Assembly: GCA_964017195.1 (NCBI GenBank)
Contig: CAXHKT010000139.1
Coordinates: forward strand, 62,001 to 126,000
Length of the DNA: 64,000 nucleotides
Direction: 5' to 3'
Origin: Siderastrea radians
Taxonomy: Eukaryota; Cnidaria; Anthozoa; Scleractinia; Rhizangiidae
Below, piece by piece: positions 25,200 to 38,343 of this stretch. Below the pieces are notes generated by a model. The model was not told where the DNA came from, did not search any database, and worked only from the letters and a program-made list of their open reading frames with translations. A program made the translations under genes and the position numbers. How positions within the stretch are numbered: position 1 is the stretch's first letter; every line of letters starts with the position of its first letter.

Positions 25200-26346
25200 G
25201 GCGCGATATGTGCAATCCTTAGGGAAAAAACCCCATTTTTGGCCTCCCCAGAGGCTAAAAAAGGTCTTGTTAACTGCGCAAGGCTGCGCAAGGGTGCGCA
25301 CTGGCCAATAATAATGCAAATCCGTCGGGGCTATCAGAAAAAAAAGTTTATTGTGTAGAAAGGCGCGATATGTGCGATCCTTAGGGAAAAAACCCCATTT
25401 TTGGCCTTCCCAGAGGCTAAAAAAGGTGTTGTTAACTACGCAAGGCTGCGCAAGGCTGCGCATTGGCCCAATAATAATGCAACTCCCTCGGGGCTATCAG
25501 AAAAAAAGTTTATTGTGTAGAAAGGCGCGATATGTGCGATCCTTAGAGAAAAAACCCCATTTTTGGCCTTCCCAGAGGCTAAAAAAGGTGTTGTTAACTA
25601 CGCAAGGCTGCGCAAGCTGCGCACTGGCCCAATAATAATGCAACTCCCTCGGGGCTATCAGAAAAAAGAGTTTATTGTGTAGAAAGGCGCGATATGTGCG
25701 ATCCTTAGGGAAAAAACCCCATTTTTGGCCTTCCCAGAGGCTAAAAAAGGTGTTGTTAACTTCGCTAGGCTGCGCAAGGCTGCGCAAGGCTGCGCAAGGC
25801 TGCGCACTGGCCCAATAATAATGCAAATCCCTCGGGGTTATCAGAAAAAAAAGTTTATTGTGTAGAAAGGCGCGATATGTGCGATCCTTAGGGAAAAAAC
25901 CCCATTTTTGGCCTTCCCAGAGGCTAAAAAAGGTGTTGTTAACTGCGCAAGGCTGCGCACTGGCCCAATAATAATGCAAATCTTTCGGGGCTATCAGAAA
26001 AAAAAGTTTATTGTGTAGAAAGGCGCGATATGTGCGATCCTTAGGGAAAAAACCCATTTTTGGCCTTCCCAGAGGCTAAAAAAGGTGTTGTTAGCTACTC
26101 AAGGCTGCGCAAGGCTGCGCACTGGCCTAATAATAATGCAACTCTTTCGGGGCTATCAGAAAAAAAAGTTTATTGTGTAGAAAGGCGCGATATGTGCGAT
26201 CCTTAAGGAAAAAACCCCATTTTTGGCGTTCCCAGAGGCTGAAAAAGGTGTTGTTAACTAAGCATGGCTGCGCTAGGCTGCGCACTGGCCCAATAATAAT
26301 GCAAATCCCTCGGGGCTATCAGAAAAAAAAGTTTATTGTGAAGAAA

Positions 26347-26670
26347 GTCTGCGATTTTGTCGATAACGTGGGAATTTCAGTTTTGAGAGGGGTGGGTGGG
26401 TCCCTCAAAAAAGTGCTTGTTTTGGTGCAACGGCCCGAGCACAAAGGCACCCCAGATCCCGTTGCAGCACCAAAAAACATTCCATTTGGCACTATTTTTA
26501 TCGAATTTGGCGATACTAAAAAGTGCTGCACTTTTTCAGGGCTTGAATTAGCCCCAAAAAGTAGAAAAAAGCTAATTGGCGCTCTCAGCTGCATGCACAA
26601 AGGTCCCAGATGCATTCAATCCCTATGGGACCATCCGAAAAAAATTCCTTTTGTGCAAGAGCACAAAGAA
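26347..26670. repeat. pq module 16 (type IV)
   Basis: The 8.9-kb-duplication copy of module 11, including the private GTGAAGAAA lead-in. Confidence 0.92.
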
Positions 26671-27309
26671 GGCGCGATATGTGCGATCCTTAGGGAAAAA
26701 ACCCCATTTTTGGCCTCCCCAGAGGCTAAAAAAGGTGTTGTTAACTGCGCAAGGCTGCGCAAGGGTGCGCACTGGCCCAATAATAATGCAAATCCCTCGG
26801 GGCTATCAGAAAAAAAAGTTTATTGTGTAGAAAGGCGCGATATGTGCGATCGTTAGGGAAAAAACCCCATTTTTGGCCTTCCCAGAGGCTAAAAGAGGTG
26901 TTGTTAACTACGCAAGGCTGCGCAACGCTGCGCACTGGCCCAATAATAATGCAAATCCCTCGGGGCTATCAGAAAAAAAAGTTTATTCTGTAGAAAGGCG
27001 CGATATGTGCAATCCTTAGGGATAAGACCCCATTTTTGGCCTCCCCAGAGGCTAAAAAAAGTGTTGTTAACTGGGCAAGGCTGAGCAAGGCTGCGCACTG
27101 GCCCAACAATAATGCAAATCCCTCGGGGCTATCAGAAAAAAAGTTTATTGTGTAGAAAGGCGCGATATGTGCGATCCTTAGGGAAAAACCCCATTTTTGG
27201 CCTTCCCAGAGGCTAAAAAAGGTGTTGTTAACTGCGCAAGGCTGCGCACTGGCCCAATAATAATGCAAATCCCTCGGGGCTATCAGAAAAAAAGTTTATT
27301 GTGTAGAAA

Positions 27310-27634
27310 GTCTCCGATTTTGTCGATAAGGTGGGAATTTCAGTTTTGAGAGGGGTGGGGAGGGTCCCTCAAAAAAGTGCTGGTTTTGGTGCAACGGCCC
27401 CAGCACAAAAGCACCCCAGATCCCGTTGCGGGACCAAAAAACATTCCATAGGGCACTATTTTTATCGAATTTGGCGATACTAAAAAGTCCTGGACTTTTT
27501 CAGGGGTTGAATTAGTACCAAAAAGTAGAAAAAAGCTAATTGGCGCTCTCAGCTGAATGCACAAAGGTCCCAAATGCATTCAATCCCTCTGGGACCATCC
27601 GAAAAAAATTCCTTTTGTGCAAGAGCACAAAGAA
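27310..27634. repeat. pq module 17 (type II)
   Basis: A third copy of the module 8 / 13 lineage, placed directly after the 8.9-kb duplication ends. It has CATAGGGCAC where the others have CATAAGGCAC. Confidence 0.92.
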
Positions 27635-29091
27635 GGCGCGATATGTGCAATCCTTAGGGAAAAAACCCCATTTTTGGCCTCCCCAGAGGCTAAAAAAGGT
27701 CTTGTTAACTGCGCAAGGCTGCGCAAGGGTGCGCACTGGCCAATAATAATGCAAATCCCTCGGGGCTATCAGAAAAAAAAGTTTATTGTGTAGAAAGGCG
27801 CGATATGTGCGATCCTTAGGGAAAAAACCCCATTTTTGGCCTTCCCAGAGGCTAAAAAAGGTGTTGTTAACTACGCAAGGCTGCGCAAGGCTGCGCACTG
27901 GCCCAATAATAATGCAAATCCCTCGGGGCTATCAGAAAAAAAGTTTATTGTGTAGAGAGGCGCGATATGTGCGATCCTTAGGGAAAAGCCCCGTTTTTGG
28001 CCTCCCCAGAGGCTAAAAAAGGTGTTGTTAACTACGCAAGGCTGCGCAAGGCTACGCACTGGCCCAATAATAATGTAAATCCCTCGGGGCTATCAGAAAA
28101 AAAAGTTTATTGTGTAGAAAGGCGCGATATGTGCGATCTTTAGGGAAAAACCCCGTTTTTGGCCTTCCCAGAGGCTAAAAAAGGTGTTGTTAACTACGCA
28201 AGGCTGTACAACGCTGCGCACTGGCCCAATAATAATGCAAATCCCTCGGAGCTATCAGAAAAAAAAGTTTATTGTGTAGAAAGGCGCGATATGTGCGATC
28301 CTTAGGGAAAAAACCCCATTTTTGGCCTTCCCAGAGGCTAAATAAGGTGTTGTTAACTGCGCAAGGCTGCGCAAGGCTGCGCACTGGCGCAATAATAATG
28401 CAAATCCCTCGGGGCTATCAGAAAAAAAAGTTTATTGTGTAGAAAGGCGCGATATGTGCGATCCTTAGGGAAAAAACCCCATATTTGGCCTCCCCAGAGG
28501 CTAAAAAAGGTGTTGTTAACTGCGCAAGGCTGCACAAGGCTGCGCAAGGCTGCGCACTGGCCCAATAATAATGCAAATCCCTCGGGTCTATCATAAAAAA
28601 AAGTTTATTGTGTAGAAAGGCGCGATATGTGCGATCCTTAGGGAAAAAACCCCATTTTTGGCCTTCCCAGAGGCTAAAAAAGGTGTTGTTAACTGCGCAA
28701 GGCTGCGCACTGGCCCAATAATAATGCAAATCTTTCGGGGCTATCAGAAAAAAAAGTTTATTGTGTAGAAAGGCGCGATATGTGCGATCCCTAGGGAAAA
28801 AACCCATTTTTGGCCTTCCCAGAGGCTAACAAAGGTGTTGTTAACTACGCAAGGCTGCCCAAGGCTGCGCACTGGCCCAATAATAATGCAACTCCCTCGG
28901 GGCTATCAGAAAAAAAAGTTTATTGTGTAGAAAGGCGCGATATGTGCGATCCTTAAGGAAAAAACCCCATTTTTGGCGTTCCCAGAGGCAGAAAGGTGTT
29001 AAGTACGCATGGCTGCGCTAGGCTGCGCACTGGCCCAATAATAATGCAAATCCCTCGGGGCTATCAGAAAAAAAAGTTTATTGTGTAGAAA

Positions 29092-29416
29092 GTCTGCGAT
29101 TTTGTCGATAAGGTGGGAATTTCAGTTTTGAGAGGGGTGGGGTGGGTCCCTCAAAAAAGTGCCTGTTTTGGTGCAACGGCCCCAGCACAAAGGCACCCCA
29201 GATCCCGTTGCAGCACCAAAAAACATTCCATTTGGCACTATTTTTATCGAATTTGGCGATACTAAAAAGTGCTGCACTTTTTCAGGGCTTGAATTAGCCC
29301 CAAAAAGTAGAAAAAAGCTAATTGGCACTCTCAGCTGCATGCACAAAGGTCCCAGATGCATTCAATCCCTCTGGGACCATCCGAAAAAAATTCCTTTTGT
29401 GCAAGAGCACAAAGAA
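29092..29416. repeat. pq module 18 (type VI)
   Basis: Sister of module 6. It has GTGCCTG in place of GTGCTTG and AAAGGCACC in place of AAAAGCACC. Confidence 0.92.
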
Positions 29417-32179
29417 GGCGCGATATGTGCGATCCTTAGGGAAAAAACCCCATTTTTGGCCTCCCCAGAGGCTAAAAAAGGTGTTGTTAACTGCGCAAGG
29501 CTGCGCAAGGGTGCGCACTGGCCCAATAATAATGCAAATCCCTCGGGGCTATCAGAAAAAAAAGTTTATTGTGTAGAAAGGCGCGATATGTGCGATCCTT
29601 AGGGAAAAAACCCCATTTTTGGCCTTCCCAGAGGCTAAAAGAGGTGTTGTTAACTACGCAAGGCTGCGCAACGCTGCGCACTGGCCCAATAATAATGCAA
29701 ATCCCTCGGGGCTATCAGAAAAAAAAGTTTATTGTGTAGAAAGGCGCGATATGTGCAATCCTTAGGGAAAAAAACCCCATTTTTGGCCTCCCCAGAGGCT
29801 GAAAAGGGTGTTGTTAACTGCGCAAGGCTGCGCAAGGCTGCGCACTGGCCCAACAATAATGCAAATCCCTCGGGGCTATCAGAAAAAAAGTTTATTGTGT
29901 AGAAAGGCGCGATATGTGCGATCCTTAGGGAAAAAACCCCATTTTTGGCCTTCCCAGAGGCTAAAAGAGGTGTTGTTAACTACGCAAGGCTGCGCAACGC
30001 TGCGCACTGGCCCAATAATAATGCAAATCCCTCGGGGCTATCAGAAAAAAAAGTTTATTGTGTAGAAAGGCGCGATATGTGCAATCCTCAGGGAAAAAAC
30101 CCCATTTTTGGCCTCCCCAGAGGCTAAAAAAGGTGTTGTTAACTGCGCAAGGCTGCGCAAGGCTGCGCACTGGCCCAATAATAATTCAAATCCCTCCGGG
30201 CTATCAGAAAAAAAAAGTTTATTGTGTAGAAAGGCGCGATATGTGCGATCCTTAGGGAAAAAACCCCATTTTTGGCCTTCCCAGAGGCTAAAAAAGGTGT
30301 TGTTAACTACGCAAGGCTGCACAAGGCTGCGCACTGGCCCAATAATAATGCAAATCTTTCGGGGCTATCAGAAAAAAAAGTTTATTGTGTAGAAAGGCGC
30401 GATATGTGCAATTCCTAGGGAAAAAACCCCATTTTTAGCCTCCCCAGAGGCTATAAAAGGTGTTGTTAACTGCGCAAGGCTGCGCAAGGCTGCGCACTGG
30501 CCCAATAATAATGCAAATCCCTCGGGGCTATCAGAAAATAAAGTTTATTGTGTAGAAAGGCGCGATATGTGCAATCCTTAGGGAAAAAAAACCCATTTTT
30601 GGCCTCCCCAGAGGCTAGAAAAAGGTGTTGTTAACTGCGCAAGGCTGCGCAAGGCTGCGCACTGGCCCAACAATAATGCAAATCCCTCGGGGCTATCAGA
30701 AAAAAAGTTTATTGTATAGAAAGGCGCGATATTTGCGATCCTTAGGGAAGAAACCCCATTTTTGGCCTTCCCAGAGGCTAAAAAAGGTGTTGTTAACTGC
30801 GCTAGGCTGCGCACTGGCCCAATAATAATGCAAATCTTTCGGGGCTATCAGAAAAAAAAGTTTATTGTGTAGAAAGGCGCGATATGTGCAATTCCTAGGG
30901 AAAAAACCCCATTTTTGGGCTCCCCAGAGGCTAAAAAAGGTGTTGTTAACTGCGCAAGGCTGCGCAAGGCTGCGCACTGGCCCAATAATAATTCAAATCC
31001 CTCGGGGCTATCAGAAAAAAAAGTTTATTGTGTAGAAAGGCGCGATATGTGCGATCCTTAGGGAAAAAACCCCATTTCTGGCCTTCCCAGAGGCTAAAAA
31101 AGGTGTTGTTAACTACGCAAGGCTGCGCAAGGATGCGCACTGGCCCAATAATAATGCAAATCTTTCGGGGCTATCAGAAAAAAAAGTTTATTGTGTAGAA
31201 AGGCGCGATATGTGCAAATCCTTGGGGAAAAAACCCCATTTTTGGCCTTCCCAGAGGCTAAAAAAGGTGTTGTTAACTGCGCAAGGCTGCGCAAGGCTGC
31301 GCACTGGCCCAATAATAATGCAAATCCCTCGGGGCTATCAGAAAAAAAAGTTTATTGTGTAGAAAGGCGCGATATGTGCGATCCTTAGGGAAAAAACCCC
31401 ATTTTTGGCCTTCTCAGAGGCTAAAAAAGGTGTTGTTAACTACGCAAGGCTGCGCAAGGCTGCGCACTGGCCCAATAATAATGCAACTCCCTCGGGGCTA
31501 TCAGAAAAAAACGTTTATTGTGTAGAAAGGCGCGATATGTGCGATCCTTAGGGAAAAACCCCATTTTTGGCCTTCCCAGAGGCTAAAAAAGGTGTTGTTA
31601 ACTGCGCTAGGCTGCGCAAGGCTGCGCAAGGCTGCGCACTGGCCCAATAATAATGGAAATCCCTCGGGACTATCAGAAAAAAAAGTTTATTGTGTAGAAA
31701 TTCGCGATATGTGCGATCCTTATTGAAAAAACCCCATTTTTGGCCTTCCCAGAGGCTAAAAAAGGTGTTGTTACCTGGGCAAGGCTGCGCACTGGCCCAA
31801 TAATAATGCAAATCTTTCGGGGCTATCAGAAAAAAAAGTTTATTGTGTAGAATGGCGCGATATGTGCGATCCTTAGGGAAAAAACCCCTTTTTTGGCCTT
31901 CCCAGAGGCTAAAAAAGGTGTTGTTAACTACGCAAGGCTGCGCAAGGCTGCGCACTGGCCCAATAATAATGCAACTCCCTCGGGGCTATCAGAAAAAAAA
32001 GTTTATTGTGTAGAAAGGCGCGATATGTGCGATCCTTAAGGAGAAAACCCCATTTTTGGCGTTCCCAGAGGCTGAAAAAGGTGTTGTTAACTACGCATGG
32101 CTGCGCTAGGCTGCGCACTGGCCCAATAATAATGCAAATCCCTCGGGGCTATCAGAAAAAAAAGTTTATTGTGTAGAAA

Positions 32180-32504
32180 GTCTGCGATTTTGTCGATAAG
32201 GTGGGAATTTCAGTTTTGAGAGGGGTGGGGTGGGTCCCTCAAAAAAGTTCTTGTTTTGGTGCAACGGCCCCAGCACAAAGGCACCCCAGATCCCGTTGCA
32301 GCACCAAAAAACATTCCATTTGGCACTATTTTTATCGAATTTGGCGATACTAAAAAGTGCTGCACTTTTTCAGGGCTTGAATTAGCCCCAAAAAGTAGAA
32401 AAAAGCTAATTGGCGCTCTCAGCTGCATGCACAAAGGTCCCAAATGCATTCAATCCCTCAGGGACCATCCGAAAAAAATTCCTTTTGTGCAAGAGCACAA
32501 AGAA
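32180..32504. repeat. pq module 19 (type III, CAGGGA form)
   Basis: Type III, but with CCCTCAGGGACC in place of CCCTCTGGGACC. The first of three copies (32180, 35931, 39692) in the 3.75-kb duplication. Confidence 0.92.
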
Positions 32505-33644
32505 GGCGCGATATGTGCGATCCTTAGGGAAAAAACCCCATTTTTGGCCTCCCCAGAGGCTAAAAAAGGTGTTGTTAACTGCGCAAGGCTGCGCAAGGGT
32601 GCGCACTGGCCAATAATAATGCAAATCCCTCGGGGCTATCAGAAAAAAAAGTTTATTGTGTAGAAAGGCGCGATATGTGCGATCCTTAGGGAAAAAAACC
32701 CATTTTTGGCCTTCCCAGAGGCTAAAAGAGGTGTTGTTAACTACGCAAGGCTGCGCAACGCTGCGCACTGGCCCAATAATAATGCAAATCCCTCGGGGCT
32801 ATCAGAAAAAAAGTTTATTGTGTAGAAAGGCGCGATATGTGCAATCCTTAGGGAAAAAACCCCATTTTTGGCCTCCCCAGAGGCTAAAAAAGGTGTTGTT
32901 AACTGCACAAGGCTGCGCAAGGCTGCGCACTGGCCCAATAATAATGCAAATCTTTCGGGGCTATCAGAAAAAAAAGTTTATTGTGTAGAAAGGCGCGATA
33001 TGTGCAATTCCTAGGGAAAAAACCCCATTTTTGGCCTCCCCAGAGGCTAAAAAAGGTGTTGTTAACTGCGAAAGGCTGCGCAAGGCTGCCCACTGGCCCA
33101 ATAATAATGCAAATCCCTCGGGGCTATCAGAAAAAAAAGTTTATTGTGTAGAAAGGCGCGATATCTGCGATCCTTAGGGAAAAAACCCCATTTTTGGCCT
33201 TCCCAGAGGCTAAAAAAGGTGTCGTTAACTACGCAAGGCTGCGCAAGGCTGCGCACTGGCCCAATAATAATGCAACTCCCTCGGGGCTATCAGAAAAAAA
33301 AGTTTATTGTGTAGAAAGGCGCGAAATGTGCGATCCTTAGGGGAAAAACCCCATTTTTGGCCTTCCCAGAGGCTAAAAAAGGTGTTGATAACTACGCAAG
33401 GCTGCGCAAGGCTGCGCACTGGCCCAATAATAATGCAACTCCCTCGGGGCTATCAGAAAAAAAAAGTTTATTGTGTAGAAAGGCGCGATATGTGCGATCC
33501 TTAAGGAAAAAACCCCATTTTTGGCCTTCCCAGAGGCTGAAAAAGGTATTGTTAACTACGCAAGGCTGCGCTAGGCTGCGCACTGGCCCAATAATAATGC
33601 AAATCCCTCGGGGCTATCAGAAAAAAAAGTTTATTGTGTAGAAA

Positions 33645-33969
33645 GTCTGCGATTTTGTCGATAAGGTGGGAATTTCAGTTTTGAGAGGGGTGGGGTGGGT
33701 CCCTCAAAAAGGTGCTGGTTTTGGTGCAACGGCCCCAGCACAAAAGCACCCCAGATCCCGTTGCGGCACCAAAAAACATTCCATTTGGCACTATTTTTAT
33801 CGAATTTGGCGATACTAAAAAGTGCTGCACTTTTTCAGGGCTTGAATTAGCCCCCAAAAGTAGAAAAAAGCTAATTGGCGCTCTCAGCTGAATGCACAAA
33901 GGTCCCAAATGCATTCAATCCCTCTGGGACCATCCGAAAAAAATTCCTTTTGTGCAAGAGCACAAAGAA
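33645..33969. repeat. pq module 20 (type V)
   Basis: Type V has TTGCGGCACC, CAGCTGAATGC and an intact GTGCTGG/CCAGCAC stem. This copy reads AAAAAGGTGCTGG where the others have AAAAAAGTGCTGG. Confidence 0.92.
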
Positions 33970-35930
33970 GGCGCGATATGTGCAATCCTTAGGGAAAAAA
34001 CCCCATTTTTGGCCTCCCCAGAGGCTAAAAAAGGTGTTGTTAACTGCGCAAGGCTGCGCAAGGTTCCGCACTGGCCCAATAATAATTCAAATCCCTCGGG
34101 GCTATCAGAAAAAAAAGTTTATTGTGTAGAAAGGCGCGATATGTGCGATCCTTAGGGAAAAAACCCCATTTTTGGCCTTCCCAGAGGCTAAAAAAGGTGT
34201 TGTTAACTACGCAAGGCTGCGCAAGGCTGCGCACTGGCCCAATAATAATGCAACTCCCTCGGGGCTATCAGAAAAAAAGTTTATTGTGTAGAAAGGCGCG
34301 ATATGTGCGATCCTTAGAGAAAAAACCCCATTTTTGGCCTTCCCAGAGGCTAAAAAAGGTGTTGTTAACTACGCAAGGCTGCGCAAGCTGCGCACTGGCC
34401 CAATAATAATGCAACTCCCTCGGGGCTATCAGAAAAAAGAGTTTATTGTGTAGAAAGGCGCGATATGTGCGATCCTTAGGGAAAAAACCTCATTTTTGGC
34501 CTTCCCAGAGGCTAAAAAAGGTGTTGTTAACTTCGCTAGGCTGCGCAAGGCTGCGCAAGGCTGCGCAAGGCTGCGCACTGGCCCAATAATAATGCAAATC
34601 CCTCGGGGTTATCAGAAAAAAAAGTTTATTGTGTAGAAAGGCGCGATATGTGCGATCCTTAGGGAAAAAACCCCATTTTTGGCCTTCCCAGAGGCTAAAA
34701 AAGGTGTTGTTAACTGCGCAAGGCTGCGCACTGGCCCAATAATAATGCAAATCTTTCGGGGCTATCAGAAAAAAAAGTTTATTGTGTAGAAAGGCGCGAT
34801 ATGTGCGATCCTTAGGGAAAAACCCATTTTTGGCCTTCCCAGAGGCTAAAAAAGGTGTTGTTAACTACTCAAGGCTGCGGAAGGCTGCGCACTGGCCTAA
34901 TAATAATGCAACTCTTTCGGGGCTATCAGAAAAAAAAGTTTATTGTGTAGAAAGGCGCGATATGTGCAAATCCTAGGGAAAAAACCCCATTTTTGGCCTT
35001 CCCAGAGGCTAAAAAAGGTGTTGTTAACTGCGCAAGGCTGCGCAAGGCTGCGCACTGGCCCAATAATAATGCAAATTCCTCGGGGCTATCAGAAAAAAAA
35101 GTTTATTGTGTAGAAAGGCGCGATATGTGCGATCCTTAGGGAAAAAACCCCATTTTTGGCCTTCCCAGAGGCTAAAAAAGGTGTTGTTAACTACGCAAGG
35201 CTGCGCAAGGCTGCGCACTGGCCCAATAATAATGCAACTCCCTCGGGGCTATCAGAAAAAAAAGTTTATTGTGTAGAAAGGCGCGATATGTGGGATCCTT
35301 AGGGAAAAACCCCATTTTTGGCCTTCCCAGAGGCTAAAAAAGGTGTTGTTAACTGCGCTAGGCTGTGCAAGGCTGCGCAAGGCTGCGCACTGGCCCAATA
35401 ATAATGGAAATCCCTCGGGGCTATCAGAAAAAAAAGTTTATTGTGTAGAAATTCGCGATATGTGCGATCCTTATTGAAAAAACCCCAGTTTTGGCCTTCC
35501 CAGAGGCTAAAAAAGGTGTTGTTACCTGCGCAAGGCTGCGCACTGGCCCAATAATAATGCAAATCTTTCGGGGGTATCAGAAAAAAAAGTTTATTGTGTA
35601 GAAAGGCGCGATATGTGCGATCCTTAGGGAAAAAACCCCTTTTTTGGCCTTCCCAGAGGCTAAAAAAGGTGTTGTTAACTACGCAAGGCTGCGCAAGGCT
35701 GCGCACTGGCCCAATAATAATGCAACTCCCTCGGGGCTATCAGAAAAAAAAGTTTATTGTGTAGAAAGGCGCGATATGTGCGATCCTTAAGGAGAAAACC
35801 CCATTTTTGGCGTTCCCAGAGGCTGAAAAAGGTGTTGTTAACTACGCATGGCTGCGCTAGGCTGCGCACTGGCCCAATAATAATGCAAATCCCTCGGGGC
35901 TATCAGAAAAAAAAGTTTATTGTGTAGAAA

Positions 35931-36255
35931 GTCTGCGATTTTGTCGATAAGGTGGGAATTTCAGTTTTGAGAGGGGTGGGGTGGGTCCCTCAAAAAAGTT
36001 CTTGTTTTGGTGCAACGGCCCCAGCACAAAGGCACCCCAGATCCCGTTGCAGCACCAAAAAACATTCCATTTGGCACTATTTTTATCGAATTTGGCGATA
36101 CTAAAAAGTGCTGCACTTTTTCAGGGCTTGAATTAGCCCCAAAAAGTAGAAAAAAGCTAATTGGCGCTCTCAGCTGCATGCACAAAGGTCCCAAATGCAT
36201 TCAATCCCTCAGGGACCATCCGAAAAAAATTCCTTTTGTGCAAGAGCACAAAGAA
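35931..36255. repeat. pq module 21 (type III, CAGGGA form)
   Basis: Copy of module 19 at an offset of 3,751 bp. Confidence 0.92.
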
Positions 36256-37395
36256 GGCGCGATATGTGCGATCCTTAGGGAAAATACCCCATTTTTGGCC
36301 TCCCCAGAGGCTAAAAAAGGTGTTGTTAACTGCGCAAGGCTGCGCAAGGGTGCGCACTGGCCAATAATAATGCAAATCCCTCGGGGCTATCAGAAAAAAA
36401 AGTTTATTGTGTAGAAAGGCGCGATATGTGCGATCCTTAGGGAAAAAACCCCATTTTTGGCCTTCCCAGAGGCTAAAAGAGGTGTTGTTAACTACGCAAG
36501 GCTGCGCAACGCTGCGCACTGGCCCAATAATAATGCAAATCCCTCGGGGCTATCAGAAAAAAAGTTTATTGTGTAGAAAGGCGCGATATGTGCAATCCTT
36601 AGGGAAAAAACCCCATTTTTGGCCTCCCCAGAGGCTAAAAAAGGTGTTGTTAACTGCACAAGGCTGCGCAAGGCTGCGCACTGGCCCAATAATAATGCAA
36701 ATCTTTCGGGGCTATCAGAAAAAAAAGTTTATTGTGTAGAAAGGCGCGATATGTGCAATTCCTAGGGAAAAAACCCCATTTTTGGCCTCCCCAGAGGCTA
36801 AAAAAGGTGTTGTTAACTGCGAAAGGCTGCGCAAGGCTGCCCACTGGCCCAATAATAACGCAAATCCCTCGGGGCTATCAGAAAAAAAAGTTTATTGTGT
36901 AGAAAGGCGCGATATCTGCGATCCTTAGGGAAAAAACCCCATTTTTGGCCTTCCCAGAGGCTAAAAAAGGTGTCGTTAACTACGCAAGGCTGCGCAAGGC
37001 TGCGCACTGGCCCAATAATAATGCAACTCCCTCGGGGCTATCAGAAAAAAAAGTTTATTGTGTAGAAAGGCGCGATATGTGCGATCGTTAGGGAAAAAAC
37101 CCCATTTTTGGCCTTCCCAGAGGCTAAAAGAGGTGTTGTTAACTACGCAAGGCTGCGCAACGCTGCGCACTGGCCCAATAATAATGCAACTCCCTCGGGG
37201 CTATCAGAAAAAAAAAGTTTATTGTGTAGAAAGGCGCGATATGTGCGATCCTTAAGGAAAAAACCCCATTTTTGGCCTTCCCAGAGGCTGAAAAAGGTAT
37301 TGTTAACTACGCAAGGCTGCGCTAGGCTGCGCACTGGCCCAATAATAATGCAAATCCCTCTGGGCTATCAGAAAAAAAAGTTTATTGTGTAGAAA

Positions 37396-37720
37396 GTCTG
37401 CGATTTTGTCGATAAGGTGGGAATTTCAGTTTTGAGAGGGGTGGGGTCGGTCCCTCAAAAAAGTGCTGGTTTTGGTGCAACGGCCCCAGCACAAAAGCAC
37501 CCCAGATCCCGTTGCGGCACCAAAAAACATTCCATTTGGCACTATTTTTATCGAATTTGGCGATACTAAAAAGTGCTGCACTTTTTCAGGGCTTGAATAA
37601 GCCCCCAAAAGTAGAAAAAAGCTAATTGGCGCTCTCAGCTGAATGCACAAAGGTCCCAAATGCATTCAATCCCTCTGGGACCATCCGAAAAAAATTCCTT
37701 TTGTGCAAGAGCACAAAGAA
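37396..37720. repeat. pq module 22 (type V)
   Basis: Copy of module 20 at 3,751 bp. Private changes are GGGGTCGGTCC in the G-run and GAATAAGCCCC in the small stem-loop. Confidence 0.92.
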
Positions 37721-38283
37721 GGCGCGATATGTGCAATCCTTAGGGAAAAAACCCCATTTTTGGCCTCCCCAGAGGCTAAAAAAGGTGTTGTTAACTGCGC
37801 AAGGCTGCGCAAGGTTCCGCACTGGCCCAATAATAATTCAAATCCCTCGGGGCTATCAGAAAAAAAAGTTTATTGTGTAGAAAGGCGCGATATGTGCGAT
37901 CCTTAGGGAAAAAACCCCATTTTTGGCCTTCCCAGAGGCTAAAAAAGGTGTTGTTAACTACGCAAGGCTGCGCAAGGCTGCGCACTGGCCCAATAATAAT
38001 GCAACTCCCTCGGGGCTATCAGAAAAAAAGTTTATTGTGTAGAAAGGCGCGATATGTGCGATCCTTAGAGAAAAAACCCCATTTTTGGCCTTCCCAGAGG
38101 CTAAAAAAGGTGTTGTTAACTACGCAAGGCTGCGCAAGCTGCGCACTGGCCCAATAATAATGCAACTCCCTCGGGGCTATCAGAAAAAAGAGTTTATTGT
38201 GTAGAAAGGCGCGATATGTGCGATCCTTAGGGAAAAAACCCCATTTTTGGCCTTCCCAGAGGCTAAAAAAGGTGTTGTTAACT

Positions 38284-38343
38284 TCGCTAGGCTGCGCAAG
38301 GCTGCGCAAGGCTGCGCAAGGCTGCGCAAGGCTGCGCAAGGCT
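38284..38343. repeat. 10-bp minisatellite, six-block allele
   Basis: TCGCTAGGCT followed by five GCGCAAGGCT blocks. Most b modules have two blocks; others have one, three or four. Each block centres on the palindrome TGCGCA. The same six-block form is at 43017-43076. Confidence 0.9.

Larger units (their letters stand above)
18623..27265. repeat. 8.9-kb tandem duplication, copy 2
   Basis: Second copy of 9690-18343. It carries five long units (types I, II, III, III, IV) in the same order and spacing as copy 1. It ends at 27265, where copy 1 reads ATGGAAATCTTTCGGTGC and this copy reads ATGCAAATCCCTCGGGGC and passes into a type II long unit. Confidence 0.88.
27266..32180. repeat. Patchwork segment assembled from older blocks
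   Basis: Three stretches in series match distant parts of array A: about 27266-27900 matches from about 12501 (offset 14,765); about 27900-30150 matches about 6470-8870 (offset about 21.43 kb, then 21,274 bp after loss of one short unit near 29650); about 30280-32180 matches about 13240-15140 (offset 17,040). Joins fall inside short units. Confidence 0.75.
31165..34915. repeat. 3.75-kb tandem block, copy 1
   Basis: Contains two long units (32180 type III, 33645 type V) and about 17 short units. It is repeated at +3,751 bp. Its left part is also shared with the patchwork match to 14.1-15.1 kb, so the start is approximate. Confidence 0.82.

Noticed and set aside
9690..27265. Duplications as assembly artefacts
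   Set aside because: Not excluded, but the copies carry different single-base changes and 10-bp length changes, which false duplication would not readily create. Read depth would settle it.
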